From contig NZ_MUHF01000007.1 of assembly GCF_002217435.1 (NCBI RefSeq), forward strand, positions 156,950-220,949: 64,000 nucleotides of DNA, read 5' to 3'. A program made the translations under genes and the position numbers. This document shows, piece after piece, positions 7,674 to 16,792 of this stretch (position 1 is the stretch's first letter; every line of letters begins with the position of its first letter). This DNA comes from Flavobacterium reichenbachii. Its GTDB lineage: Bacteria; Bacteroidota; Bacteroidia; Flavobacteriales; Flavobacteriaceae. Below the pieces are notes generated by a model, which did no database searches, was not told where the DNA came from, and worked only from the letters and a program-made list of their open reading frames with translations.

Positions 7674-9641
7674 TTGAATACAGATAAACAAACCAAAGTA
7701 TCCTCAGTGTTGTACAATACTCTTTCTCCCAGAAATTTGAGGGCTAACATCAATAACCTTAGTTACCTTCCGAGGTGGATTATTGTTGCTATAGATGTAA
7801 TGGTTCTGATTTTCTCGTTTACTTTTACTTATATGTTGTTTGAAGGCACAGCAATAGGGTATATTATTACGCCTCATCAATTTTATATTGTTTCAGGTTT
7901 AATAGTGGTAAATGTCTTTTTCTTTTGGCTGTTTAGAACCTATTCTGGAATTATACGACACTCTTCTTACATTGATGCTATAAAACTGTTGTTTTCTCAA
8001 ATGTCAGTTTTAGTTTTCTTTTTATTCTTTAACTTAATTTTCGAGCTTTACACAGGGCATAAGGCTTTTTTAAATACTGCATTATTTATTAATCTGGTTC
8101 TTTCGTTTTGCGGTTTATTTTTATATCGTGTAGTAGTGAAGCAGACTTTTGAAATGTATTTTTCTGAAAAATCTAATTCTAAGCTAATAAGAACAGTTAT
8201 TTATGGAACAGATGCAAATGCAATTTCTGTTGCAAATGCTTTGAAATTTGAAACTCCATCTCGTTTTAAAATTGTAGGTTTTGTAGATAAAAACAATCAA
8301 AATGCTTCTAAGCGAATGCTGGATCTTCCAATTTTAATCCTTAGAAAGAAACTGCCGGCTTTAATGCGTTCTGTCGCTGCAGAAGGTGTTATTATTGCAG
8401 ATAAAAGCTTATCAAAAGAAGAGCAGTTAGTAATTGTTGATCAATGTTTAGAATTCAATTATAGAGTATATACAGTGCCTTTGATTTCGGATTGGGAGAA
8501 CCAAAAGGAAATTTCTCAAAAGGTAAAAAATATACAGATTGAAGATTTATTAGAACGTAAACCAATTGTCTTAGACAGCAAATCTATTTCTAAACAATTA
8601 AAAGATAAAACGATTCTTATTACAGGAGCGGCGGGTTCCATAGGAAGCGAGATTGTTAGGCAGGTATTAGGGTTTAATCCTAAAAAAGTAATTATGCTGG
8701 ATCATGCAGAAACACCTCTGCATAATTTATGCTTAGAAACGCAGGCCATGAATTCTTCTACTAAAATAGTAGCTGTAATTACAGATGTTAGAAGTAAAAA
8801 AGCTTTAGAGAAAACATTCAATAATTATAATCCGCATGTTGTTTTTCATGCTGCAGCCTACAAGCATGTTCCATTAATGGAAGAAAATCCTGCTCAGGCA
8901 ATACTCACAAATATAAAAGGAACAAAGAATTTAGCAGATTTATCATGTAAATATCATGTGAAAAAATTTGTAATGGTTTCAACAGATAAAGCGGTTAATC
9001 CTAGCAACGTAATGGGAGCTAGTAAGCGAATAGCAGAAAAATATGTTCAATCTTTATCTCTGAAAAATCAAAGAGAGAATAGTGAAATTGAGACAAAATT
9101 TATTACTACTCGTTTCGGAAATGTCTTAGGCTCAAACGGATCTGTAGTGCCGTTGTTTACCAAACAAATTGCAGAAGGAGGACCAGTTACAATTACACAT
9201 CAGGACATTATTCGTTATTTTATGACTATCCCAGAAGCGTGTCAGCTGGTGCTGGAAGCTGGTGCAATGGGAAATGGTGGAGAAATTTACATCTTCGATA
9301 TGGGTAAGCCCGTGAGAATTATAGATCTGGCTAAGAAAATGATTAAGCTGGCTGGTTTCATTCCAGACAAAGAAATAAAAATAAAAATTGTTGGATTAAG
9401 ACCGGGCGAAAAATTATACGAAGAATTGTTAAATGATACTTCTAAGACATTACCTACATATCATAACAAAATTATGATTGCCCAGGAAATACAGGATGAG
9501 TATCAAAATCTACATATTGATATTGATGAATTAATCGGAATAGCTGATTTTTATGATAATGATGACATTGTTGCAAAAATGAAAAAAATTGTCCCAGAAT
9601 TTAAAAGTATGAATTCAACTTTTGAAGTTTTGGATAAATAA
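7674..9641 (+). CDS. Membrane-bound UDP-GlcNAc 4,6-dehydratase (PglF/WbpM/CapD family)
   Basis: 655-aa large-type nucleoside-diphosphate-sugar dehydratase. Residues ~33-155 hold four membrane segments; ~170-275 is a Rossmann-like regulatory domain (VIYGTDANAISVA); the C-terminal SDR domain starts at ILITGAAGSIGSEI (~314-327) and contains FHAAAYKHVPLME (391-403) and STDKAVNPSNVMGASK (436-451). The YxxxK Tyr is replaced by Met (MGASK), which is normal for the PglF/WbpM group, not a defect. These enzymes make UDP-4-keto-6-deoxy-GlcNAc, the substrate for PglE-like aminotransferases such as the one upstream. The start is TTG; the first in-frame ATG lies inside the first membrane segment, so TTG is the better start. 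A strong terminator follows, closing the sugar-nucleotide block. Confidence 0.9.
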   Translation: MNTDKQTKVSSVLYNTLSPRNLRANINNLSYLPRWIIVAIDVMVLIFSFTFTYMLFEGTAIGYIITPHQFYIVSGLIVVNVFFFWLFRTYSGIIRHSSYIDAIKLLFSQMSVLVFFLFFNLIFELYTGHKAFLNTALFINLVLSFCGLFLYRVVVKQTFEMYFSEKSNSKLIRTVIYGTDANAISVANALKFETPSRFKIVGFVDKNNQNASKRMLDLPILILRKKLPALMRSVAAEGVIIADKSLSKEEQLVIVDQCLEFNYRVYTVPLISDWENQKEISQKVKNIQIEDLLERKPIVLDSKSISKQLKDKTILITGAAGSIGSEIVRQVLGFNPKKVIMLDHAETPLHNLCLETQAMNSSTKIVAVITDVRSKKALEKTFNNYNPHVVFHAAAYKHVPLMEENPAQAILTNIKGTKNLADLSCKYHVKKFVMVSTDKAVNPSNVMGASKRIAEKYVQSLSLKNQRENSEIETKFITTRFGNVLGSNGSVVPLFTKQIAEGGPVTITHQDIIRYFMTIPEACQLVLEAGAMGNGGEIYIFDMGKPVRIIDLAKKMIKLAGFIPDKEIKIKIVGLRPGEKLYEELLNDTSKTLPTYHNKIMIAQEIQDEYQNLHIDIDELIGIADFYDNDDIVAKMKKIVPEFKSMNSTFEVLDK

Positions 9642-9681
9642 TTTTTTTTTTGAAATTAAATGTTACTTTTGGCGAAGATAT

Positions 9682-9712
9682 AAAAGGTGTTTTTTTTAAA
9701 AACACCTTTTTG
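9682..9712 (+). terminator. Rho-independent terminator after the PglF-like gene
   Basis: The stem AAAAGGTGTTTTT / AAAAACACCTTTT (9682-9694 with 9698-9710) has a tight loop and ends in T. It sits about 40 bp past the stop codon and separates the sugar-nucleotide genes from the ABC exporter. Confidence 0.75.
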
Positions 9713-9861
9713 CATTTTAATACAATTTATAAGAGAATAAAAATCTTGTTAATTTGTTGCCTAATTTTTCAGATGCATCATTGTTTAAAATGTTTTAAGA
9801 GAACGTATAATTGTTTCTAAATTAAATACCATTATTACAATTAAATTGTAATAAAACTAAA

Positions 9862-10728
9862 ATGAACAATACAAACAAATCTAATAATTGGCTGTTTGAA
9901 ATAACACCAAAAAATAAATTTTTCTCGCTTAATCTTAAAGAAGTTTGGCAGTATAGAGATTTATTATTCCTTTTTGTAAAAAGAGATGTTATTACAGTCT
10001 ACAAGCAAACCGTTTTAGGGCCGCTGTGGTATTTAATTCAGCCTTTATTTACATCCGTAACCTTTACCATAATATTTAATAATGTTGCAGGTATAAATAC
10101 AGGAAATGTTCCTCCATTCTTATTTAATTTGGCAGGAATTACGGTTTGGAATTATTTTACAGCTTGTCTCAATGGTACTTCTGATACGTTTAAAGCAAAT
10201 GCTTCCATATTTGGCAAAGTATATTTTCCAAGAATTATAACTCCTCTTTCAGTTGTGATTTCTAATTTAATAAAATTCGGAATCCAGTTTTTGATTTTTA
10301 TTGCCTTTTATATTTTTTATTATTTTAAAGGTTCAGATCTAACTTTAAATATTTCGTTACTATTCTTTCCGATTCTGATAGCCGTTATGGGTATTTTAGG
10401 ATTGGGTTTAGGAATGCTCATTTCTTCAATGGTGACCAAATACCGTGATTTTAGTTATCTTATTACTTTCGGAATCCAATTACTAATGTATCTGTCTGCA
10501 GTAATGTATCCGATGGAATTGATCAAACAAAAAATGCCTGAATACGCCTGGATCGTTGCTTACAATCCATTAGCATATATTATAGAAACGTCTCGATACA
10601 TGTTATTAAATATAGGTGAAATTTCGTTTTCGGGATTAACATATACTTTAATTTTTACAATCGCCGCCTTTATTATTGGACTTTTAGTTTTTAATAAAAC
10701 TGAAAAAAGTTTTATAGATACGGTCTAA
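9862..10728 (+). CDS. wzm: Polysaccharide ABC exporter permease (Wzm)
   Basis: 288-aa ABC-2 type membrane protein. It begins with a cytoplasmic N-terminal stretch ending in EVWQYRDLLFLFVKRDVITVYKQTVLGPLWYLIQP, here quoted only as its key words (REL-like KRDV, YKQTVLGPLWY), which is the interface-helix signature of O-antigen/capsule/teichoic-acid permeases. Six hydrophobic segments follow, with the SAVMYPMELI and YNPLAYIIETSRYMLL motifs near the C-terminus. With the ATPase encoded next, it exports a lipid-linked polysaccharide across the inner membrane. It starts 150 bp after a terminator, so it probably begins a new transcript, though no clear promoter was seen. Confidence 0.92.
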   Translation: MNNTNKSNNWLFEITPKNKFFSLNLKEVWQYRDLLFLFVKRDVITVYKQTVLGPLWYLIQPLFTSVTFTIIFNNVAGINTGNVPPFLFNLAGITVWNYFTACLNGTSDTFKANASIFGKVYFPRIITPLSVVISNLIKFGIQFLIFIAFYIFYYFKGSDLTLNISLLFFPILIAVMGILGLGLGMLISSMVTKYRDFSYLITFGIQLLMYLSAVMYPMELIKQKMPEYAWIVAYNPLAYIIETSRYMLLNIGEISFSGLTYTLIFTIAAFIIGLLVFNKTEKSFIDTV

Positions 10729-10788
10729 TTTATTTTAGAAATATTTGTTCAGATTAAATATAGACACTCATAATCAATAGAATTTCAA

Positions 10789-12054
10789 TTGGAAAAAGAT
10801 ATAATATTAAAAGCCGAAAATATATCCAAACAGTACCGTTTAGGACAAGTTGGTACTGGTACTTTGAGCCATGACTTAAATAGATGGTGGCACCAGATAA
10901 GAGGTAAAGAAAATCCGTATCTAAAAATCGGCGATACAAATGATCGTTCTACCAAAGGATCTTCTGATTATGTTTGGGCTTTACAGAATATTAATTTTGA
11001 AGTTGAGCGCGGACAGGTTTTAGGTATCATTGGTAAAAATGGAGCCGGAAAATCTACACTTTTAAAAATACTATCAAAAGTTACTGCCCCAACTACAGGA
11101 AGCATAAAATCTCGAGGAAGAATTGCTTCTTTACTAGAAGTTGGTACTGGTTTTAATGGTGAAATGACAGGACGCGAGAATATTTTTCTGAATGGAGCAA
11201 TCCTAGGGATGACCAAAAAAGAGATTACATCTAAGTTAGACGAAATTATTGAGTTCTCTGGCTGCGAAAGATATATTGATACCCCTGTAAAAAGATATAG
11301 TTCTGGAATGACAGTTCGTTTAGCTTTTGCAGTGGCAGCTTTTTTGGAACCTGAAATTTTAGTTATTGATGAGGTTTTAGCAGTAGGAGATGCCGAATTT
11401 CAGAAAAAGGCAATCGGAAAAATGCAGGATATCTCAAAAGGAGAAGGCCGGACTGTTTTATTTGTGAGTCATAATATGGCTGCAGTAAAAAGTTTGTGTA
11501 CAAGAGGAATCATTTTAGAACACGGAAAAGTAGCTTTTGAAGGTGATATAGAAAATGCTGTAAGCTACTATCTTGGCGGAGAAGCAGAAGCAATGAATTT
11601 AAAAACATTTGGAAAAGAGCATGATCTTCCTGTATTTAAATTGAATGAAATTTCATTGTATAATTTGGGACAAACTTCAGATGATGTACTGCAGGAAAAT
11701 GAGTTAATTGTTCTTAATACAAAGATAGAAATAAAAGCCCCAGAAGCCGAAAGATATCATATAACATATCATTTGTATAATGAAATGGGAGAAGCAATGT
11801 TTTCATTTTCTAATGCTGGATCATTTACACTAAAAAAAGGTGTCAATAATATTAAATGCCATTTTCCAAAATCTTTTTTCCAATCAGGGCAATATTTTCT
11901 GTCACTTTTTATAGTAGAAGATTCAAAACAGCCAATTTTTGTTGAAAAAGATATTATTTCTTTTACCGTTGTTGATTCTGGTCGTGAACTAGGAACTTAT
12001 ATGGGAAGAGAACCAGGTTTTATAAGACCACAGTTTGAATGGAAATTAGAATAA
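10789..12054 (+). CDS. wzt: Polysaccharide ABC exporter ATPase with C-terminal glycan-binding domain (Wzt)
   Basis: 421 aa. The nucleotide-binding domain has Walker A IIGKNGAGKST (80-90), the signature YSSGMTVRLA (170-179), Walker B EILVIDE (189-195) and the switch His in VSHNM (228). A second domain (~270-421) of beta-rich sequence, ending RPQFEWKLE, matches the Wzt C-terminal carbohydrate-binding module that recognises a modified chain end in O-antigen exporters. That implies chain-end modification controls export here. The start is TTG, with the first residues EKDIILKAENISKQYR running straight into the ABC fold. It pairs with the permease 60 bp upstream. Confidence 0.92.
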   Translation: MEKDIILKAENISKQYRLGQVGTGTLSHDLNRWWHQIRGKENPYLKIGDTNDRSTKGSSDYVWALQNINFEVERGQVLGIIGKNGAGKSTLLKILSKVTAPTTGSIKSRGRIASLLEVGTGFNGEMTGRENIFLNGAILGMTKKEITSKLDEIIEFSGCERYIDTPVKRYSSGMTVRLAFAVAAFLEPEILVIDEVLAVGDAEFQKKAIGKMQDISKGEGRTVLFVSHNMAAVKSLCTRGIILEHGKVAFEGDIENAVSYYLGGEAEAMNLKTFGKEHDLPVFKLNEISLYNLGQTSDDVLQENELIVLNTKIEIKAPEAERYHITYHLYNEMGEAMFSFSNAGSFTLKKGVNNIKCHFPKSFFQSGQYFLSLFIVEDSKQPIFVEKDIISFTVVDSGRELGTYMGREPGFIRPQFEWKLE

Positions 12055-12081
12055 TAATTGATTTAATTTAATAAACCAAAA

Positions 12082-12978
12082 ATGTCAAAAAATCTAAAAG
12101 TCAGCGTATGCATGATAACGTATGGCCACGAAAAATTTATTGAAGAAGCAATAAATGGCGTGCTTATGCAGGATGTTGATTTTGATGTTGAATTGATTAT
12201 TTCTAATGATGCATCTCCGGATGGGACTGATGAAATTGTAAAATCGATTATACAAAATCATCCAAGAGGGAACTGGATAAGGTATGTGAAGCATGAAGAA
12301 AATATTGGAATGATGTTAAATTCTCAATTTGTACTAGAGGCTGGTAAAGGAGAATTTATTGCCATTTGTGAAGGTGATGATTATTGGACGGATTCTCTTA
12401 AACTCAAAAAACAAGTTGGTTTTTTAGAAAAAAATCCTGATTACGTAATGTGTTTTCATCGCTGTCAAGTTCTTCTTTTCGAAGATGAAGAAAAGAAGTT
12501 TATTGATCAGCCTCTAGAAGAGATTGATTATGAATATAGCTTGTACGGTTTATTGTATAAATGGAACATACCGACAGCATCAATTGTTTTTAAGAATGTT
12601 TTTTTGAATAAGAACAATACATTTCCAAAGGAATTTTTAAAAGTTCATAGCGGAGATATTGCATTAGCATCATACCTATTTCAATTTGGTAAATTCTATC
12701 TATTTAAAGAAATTATGTGTGTTTATAGGGTTTTCGGTTTAGGTGTTTCTGTAAGCCATAAAAGTTTAAGAATGATACATTATAGGACCAATTTATATTA
12801 TAAAATAAATGAATATTATAATTTCAAATATGAAGAAGAAATCTATCAGGCATTACATGATATAATGAATAGATATGCGCCAACTCTTTGCAAGGAAAAA
12901 TATACATTAGCAGGCTACTCAATAAGAAAATTGATATATGTCCTTTTTCGTAGAATAAGAAAGAAAATAAAAAAATAA
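12082..12978 (+). CDS. Family 2 glycosyltransferase
   Basis: 298-aa GT-A type transferase. The N-terminal VSVCMITYGHEKFIEEAI begins the nucleotide-binding fold, SNDASPDGT (41-49) holds the first acidic site and CEGDDYWTD (96-104) the metal-binding DxD-like motif. The C-terminus is basic (RRIRKKIKK), as often seen in transferases that touch the membrane surface. It directly follows the exporter ATPase. Donor and linkage cannot be deduced. Confidence 0.87.
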   Translation: MSKNLKVSVCMITYGHEKFIEEAINGVLMQDVDFDVELIISNDASPDGTDEIVKSIIQNHPRGNWIRYVKHEENIGMMLNSQFVLEAGKGEFIAICEGDDYWTDSLKLKKQVGFLEKNPDYVMCFHRCQVLLFEDEEKKFIDQPLEEIDYEYSLYGLLYKWNIPTASIVFKNVFLNKNNTFPKEFLKVHSGDIALASYLFQFGKFYLFKEIMCVYRVFGLGVSVSHKSLRMIHYRTNLYYKINEYYNFKYEEEIYQALHDIMNRYAPTLCKEKYTLAGYSIRKLIYVLFRRIRKKIKK

Positions 12979-13073
12979 ATCCATCTGTATAATAAATGCA
13001 TTAATTAAGGTGTGTTGATTGAAACATTATATGCTGTCAAATTGTTTAGTAATGAAATTATTCTAGAAAATAT

Positions 13074-13937
13074 ATGAAAATGCCACTAGTATCCATTTGC
13101 ATCCCAATATATAATGGAGATTTATTCTTAGAGGAAGCTTTAGAATCAGCTATTAATCAGACATATTCTAATTTAGAGATTATCATTTCAGACGATAAAT
13201 CAATAGATAAAAGTTTAGAGATAATAGAACGTTTTAACAGTAAAACCGAAATACCTTTCTATATATACGATCATGAACCCAATGGAATAGGTAGCAATTG
13301 GAACAATTGCATAAAATATTCAAATGGAGACTATATAAAGTTTCTTTTTCAAGACGACTTACTGCGGTCGGATTGTATTGAAAAAATGATTGATTTAGTA
13401 ATATCAGAAAAAAATATAGGTTTGGTTTATTGTAAAAGAACTATTTTACATAATCCAAAAAATGCAGCACATATTGCATGGGTTGATTATGGAGGAACAT
13501 TACATAAAAAATGGTCTGCGATACAAGTTCAACAAGGTGTTATAAATGGTAAAAAATATTTGTCTGATTTATATTTAATGCAAGAGCCTTTAAACAAAAT
13601 CGGTGAACCTACAGCAGTTTTACTTAAAAAAGAATGCTTCCGAAAAGTTGGTTTTTTTGATGAAAACTTAAAACAGGCTTTAGATATTGATTATTGGTAT
13701 CGCCTAATGAAATATTATAAAATCGGATTTATTGATGAAGAATTGGTTTCCTTTAGACTGCATGATAATCAAGCTACATATATTAACCAGATTAATCAAA
13801 TTAATGAGACAGACTTACTAAATAGAAAGTTATATAAATCTATTTTTTGGTGTTTTCATCCGAAAAGAAGATGGAAATTTTTTAAAAGTTATAGTTTCGT
13901 AGGTGATTTAGTAAGAAAGTGTAAAAAAATTTTTTGA
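13074..13937 (+). CDS. Family 2 glycosyltransferase
   Basis: 287-aa GT-A transferase. Landmarks are PLVSICIPIYNGDLFLEEAL at the N-terminus, IISDDKSID (~37-45), FLFQDDLL (90-97) for metal binding, and ALDIDYWYRLMKYY (~205-220), the acceptor-side segment that carries the catalytic base in many GT2 enzymes. The 95-bp gap upstream has no convincing promoter. Specificity unknown. Confidence 0.86.
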   Translation: MKMPLVSICIPIYNGDLFLEEALESAINQTYSNLEIIISDDKSIDKSLEIIERFNSKTEIPFYIYDHEPNGIGSNWNNCIKYSNGDYIKFLFQDDLLRSDCIEKMIDLVISEKNIGLVYCKRTILHNPKNAAHIAWVDYGGTLHKKWSAIQVQQGVINGKKYLSDLYLMQEPLNKIGEPTAVLLKKECFRKVGFFDENLKQALDIDYWYRLMKYYKIGFIDEELVSFRLHDNQATYINQINQINETDLLNRKLYKSIFWCFHPKRRWKFFKSYSFVGDLVRKCKKIF

Positions 13938-13972
13938 TAATAATTTACTTAAAAATGTTCCCAGATTAAAAA

Positions 13973-14896
13973 ATGAAAATAAGTGTAGTTATAGTTACTT
14001 TCAACGGTATGAAATGGATAGAGGATTGTGTAGAATCAATCTTAAAAAGTACATTGATGCCAGAAATTATTATTGTAGACAACTGCAGTACAGATAATAC
14101 ACTTGCATTTTTAAAAAATAATTATTCTCAAAAAATAAGATTAATAGAGTCTGAAGAAAATTTGGGCTTTGGTGGCGCAAATAATATAGGCATTTCATTA
14201 GCACTACAACAAAACAGCGATTTTGTTTTTTTACTCAACCAAGATACTATTATAGAAAAAGATACTCTGGAAAAACTTTTAGAAGTGTCAATTAATAATC
14301 CGGATTTTGGAATTATTAGTCCGATACATTCAGACGGAAAAGGATCTCAGCTGGATATTAGTTTTTTGTATTATATAAATCGTCATTCTTCAGATTTAAT
14401 TTCAGATTCTATTTTAAACAACAAGCTTAAAGAAATTTATCCAGTCGAAATGATCAATGCTGCCGCTTGGTTTCTGCCAAAAAAAACATTCGAAATTGTT
14501 GGAGGATTTGATCCAATCTTTTTCTTATATGGCGAAGATGATAATTTCTGCCAGCGTGTGCTCTATCATAATTTGAAAATTGGAATTACACCCAGAACAG
14601 TAATAAACCATGACAGTGATAATAATTATTCCTTTACTTTTCCTGCTGGTTCTGAAAAATATTACAAGAAATTTCTAAATAGAATAAAAGTAAAATACGG
14701 AGATGTAAACTCAGATGATTATAAGAAGATTGATAAGATGAGAATGCATTTTTTGAAAAAAGCAGTTGTAAGTCTATTCAAGCTTAATTTTAAGAATTAC
14801 CAGATAAATAAAACGAAATATAATCTTATCGATAAAAAAAGTATTATGGCGAGTGTTTTTAAAAACAGGGAAGTGGGTAAAAAATATTTAGTTTAA
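13973..14896 (+). CDS. Family 2 glycosyltransferase, rhamnosyltransferase-like subgroup
   Basis: 307 aa. VVIVTFNGMKWIEDCVESIL, VDNCSTDNT (35-43), NLGFGGANNIGI (63-74) and LLNQDTII (87-94) are the pattern of the WbbL/RfbF-type subgroup, many of which transfer L-rhamnose from dTDP-rhamnose. The rfb genes in this locus make that donor, so rhamnosyl transfer is a reasonable but unproven guess. FFLYGEDDNFCQRV carries the ED[D/N] catalytic segment. The gene lies 4 bp before the next transferase. Confidence 0.86.
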   Translation: MKISVVIVTFNGMKWIEDCVESILKSTLMPEIIIVDNCSTDNTLAFLKNNYSQKIRLIESEENLGFGGANNIGISLALQQNSDFVFLLNQDTIIEKDTLEKLLEVSINNPDFGIISPIHSDGKGSQLDISFLYYINRHSSDLISDSILNNKLKEIYPVEMINAAAWFLPKKTFEIVGGFDPIFFLYGEDDNFCQRVLYHNLKIGITPRTVINHDSDNNYSFTFPAGSEKYYKKFLNRIKVKYGDVNSDDYKKIDKMRMHFLKKAVVSLFKLNFKNYQINKTKYNLIDKKSIMASVFKNREVGKKYLV

Positions 14897-14900
14897 TACT

Positions 14901-15761
14901 ATGGAATCAAATAGTAATTTGCTGGTTTCTGTAATTATTCCTTGCTATAATGATTACAAATATATACAGGAAGCAATACAATCTATTAATAATCAAACGC
15001 ATAAAAATGTTGAAATTATTATTGTAGACGACGGCTCTGATGTTCAGACAAAAGAAGTTCTTAAAAATTTAAATCAGGAAAATCTAACTATAATTTACCA
15101 GGAAAATGCGGGGCCAAGTGCCGCAAGAAATAATGGTATTAAACAGGCAAAAGGAGATTTTATCTTGACTTTGGATGCTGATGATTATTTTGAAACTGTT
15201 TTTATTTCGAAAGCTTTAAATTCTCTTATTCAAAATCCAAAAGCAGGATTGGTCAGCTGTTGGATTAAAGTTTTTACTGAAGAAAGAATTGTAGAAATGT
15301 TTAAACCGGAAGGTGGATCTATTGAGAATTTTTTATTGCATAATAATGCATCTGGAAATACTTTGTTTAGAAAAAAATGCTGGCAGGATGCAGGCGGCTA
15401 CGACGAAAAAATGCGAAAAGGATATGAAGATTGGGAGTTTAATTTATCAGTAGTCAAAGCAGGATGGGAAATTATTATTATTGAAGAATTTCTTTTTAAT
15501 TACAGAAGGAAACCAATATCAAGAAATTCTGAAGCAAATAAATTTTATAAATATGATTTGTGGAAATACATTTATCTAAAACATAAAGATGTATGGAATG
15601 CAAATCATGAATTAATGATCAATAATACCTTCCTGCAAATGGAAATTTTAGAGAAGGCAACACATAATCTTCGTAAGTCTATTGATTATAGAATTGGGAA
15701 AATGCTGTTAGCTCCTTTTAGATTCATCAAAAATGTTTTTTTTCGCTCTAATAAAAAGTAA
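14901..15761 (+). CDS. Family 2 glycosyltransferase
   Basis: 286 aa. Classic GT2 layout: VSVIIPCYNDYKYIQEAI, IVDDGSD (41-47), GPSAARNNGI (71-80, the acceptor-proximal loop) and LDADDYF (91-97, DxD). GYEDWEFNLSVVKAGW near residue 180 is the catalytic-base region. It starts 4 bp after its neighbour's stop, so the two are probably co-translated. Donor and acceptor unknown. Confidence 0.87.
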   Translation: MESNSNLLVSVIIPCYNDYKYIQEAIQSINNQTHKNVEIIIVDDGSDVQTKEVLKNLNQENLTIIYQENAGPSAARNNGIKQAKGDFILTLDADDYFETVFISKALNSLIQNPKAGLVSCWIKVFTEERIVEMFKPEGGSIENFLLHNNASGNTLFRKKCWQDAGGYDEKMRKGYEDWEFNLSVVKAGWEIIIIEEFLFNYRRKPISRNSEANKFYKYDLWKYIYLKHKDVWNANHELMINNTFLQMEILEKATHNLRKSIDYRIGKMLLAPFRFIKNVFFRSNKK

Positions 15762-15781
15762 AATTTAAATTTAATAACTAG

Positions 15782-16789
15782 ATGCCTAAAGTTTCTGTAC
15801 TGCTGCCGGTTTACAATTGCGAAGACTATATAAAGGAGACTATTGACAGTGTTTTAACCCAAACTTTTCCGGATTTTGAATTGATAATTATAGACGACTG
15901 CTCTACCGATAATACGGTTGAAATTATTGAAAAATATGACGACTCCAGAATAAAATTTATACGAAAAGAAAAAAATTCCGGTTATACCGATAGTTTGAAT
16001 TTTGGAATAGGTGTTGCAAATGGAGAATATATTGCTCGTTTGGATGGTGATGATATTTGTGCTGAAACCCGATTTGAAAAGCAGGTAAATTTTTTAGACA
16101 GTAATCCAGAAATAATATTGTGTGGTACTGCTATACAGATTATAGGTACTAACGATATTTTAAAACATCCTCGCACTCATGAGGAAATAAAAATAAAACT
16201 TTGTTTTGGAACCGCTTTTTGCCACCCATCAGTTATGGTCAGAAAAAAGGTTTTGGAAGAAAATAAGTATGATAAAAATTTTGAACCGGCAGAAGATTAT
16301 GAATTATGGACAAGATTAGCCTTTAAAGGAAGACTTGCCAATATTGATGAGGTATTGCTGTTTTATAGAATACACAGTAATCAGGTTTCAAATACAAAAA
16401 AAGAAATTCAACATAATGCAGCAAGTGCGTGCAGAAAAAGAATGTTGAATAAGCTTGATTTAGAAAATCACTTTTCTGAACAAGAAATAAATCATATCGT
16501 AATTAATGCAGTTCCTAATACAATACAAGATTGCAAATTAGGGATAGATCTCTTTAAATTTTTAAAAAGCAGTAATAAAACACATAAAATTTATGATGTT
16601 GAATTGTTTAATGAAAGGATAAACTCTTTTCAAACCTCTTTTTTGAGAAAATATTTTACAAAGCAAAATTTTTTCAAAATTAGTTCAATTCAGTTTTTTT
16701 TAAGCACATTAACAATCAATGATTTTTTTAGAATTTCTAAAAATATGCTTAAAAGTATAAACAGTAAAAATGATAAAAATACTATCTAA
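15782..16789 (+). CDS. Family 2 glycosyltransferase
   Basis: 335 aa. N-terminal KVSVLLPVYNCEDYIKETI, IDDCSTDNT (37-45), NSGYTDSLNFGI and RLDGDDI (86-92) define the GT-A core; AEDYELWTRLA is the catalytic-base segment. The C-terminal ~100 residues are Lys/Asn-rich and poorly conserved-looking, a common tail in Bacteroidota GT2 proteins. It ends 3 bp before the next gene. Confidence 0.87.
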   Translation: MPKVSVLLPVYNCEDYIKETIDSVLTQTFPDFELIIIDDCSTDNTVEIIEKYDDSRIKFIRKEKNSGYTDSLNFGIGVANGEYIARLDGDDICAETRFEKQVNFLDSNPEIILCGTAIQIIGTNDILKHPRTHEEIKIKLCFGTAFCHPSVMVRKKVLEENKYDKNFEPAEDYELWTRLAFKGRLANIDEVLLFYRIHSNQVSNTKKEIQHNAASACRKRMLNKLDLENHFSEQEINHIVINAVPNTIQDCKLGIDLFKFLKSSNKTHKIYDVELFNERINSFQTSFLRKYFTKQNFFKISSIQFFLSTLTINDFFRISKNMLKSINSKNDKNTI

Positions 16790-16792
16790 AAA

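Noticed and set aside
7674..9641. Met instead of catalytic Tyr in the YxxxK motif of the PglF-like enzyme, first read as a defect
   Set aside because: This replacement is the norm in the large PglF/WbpM group.
10968..11216. 82-codon open frame antisense to the Wzt ATPase
   Set aside because: It mirrors the highly conserved ABC domain, has no family resemblance and is explained by the codon pattern of the sense gene.
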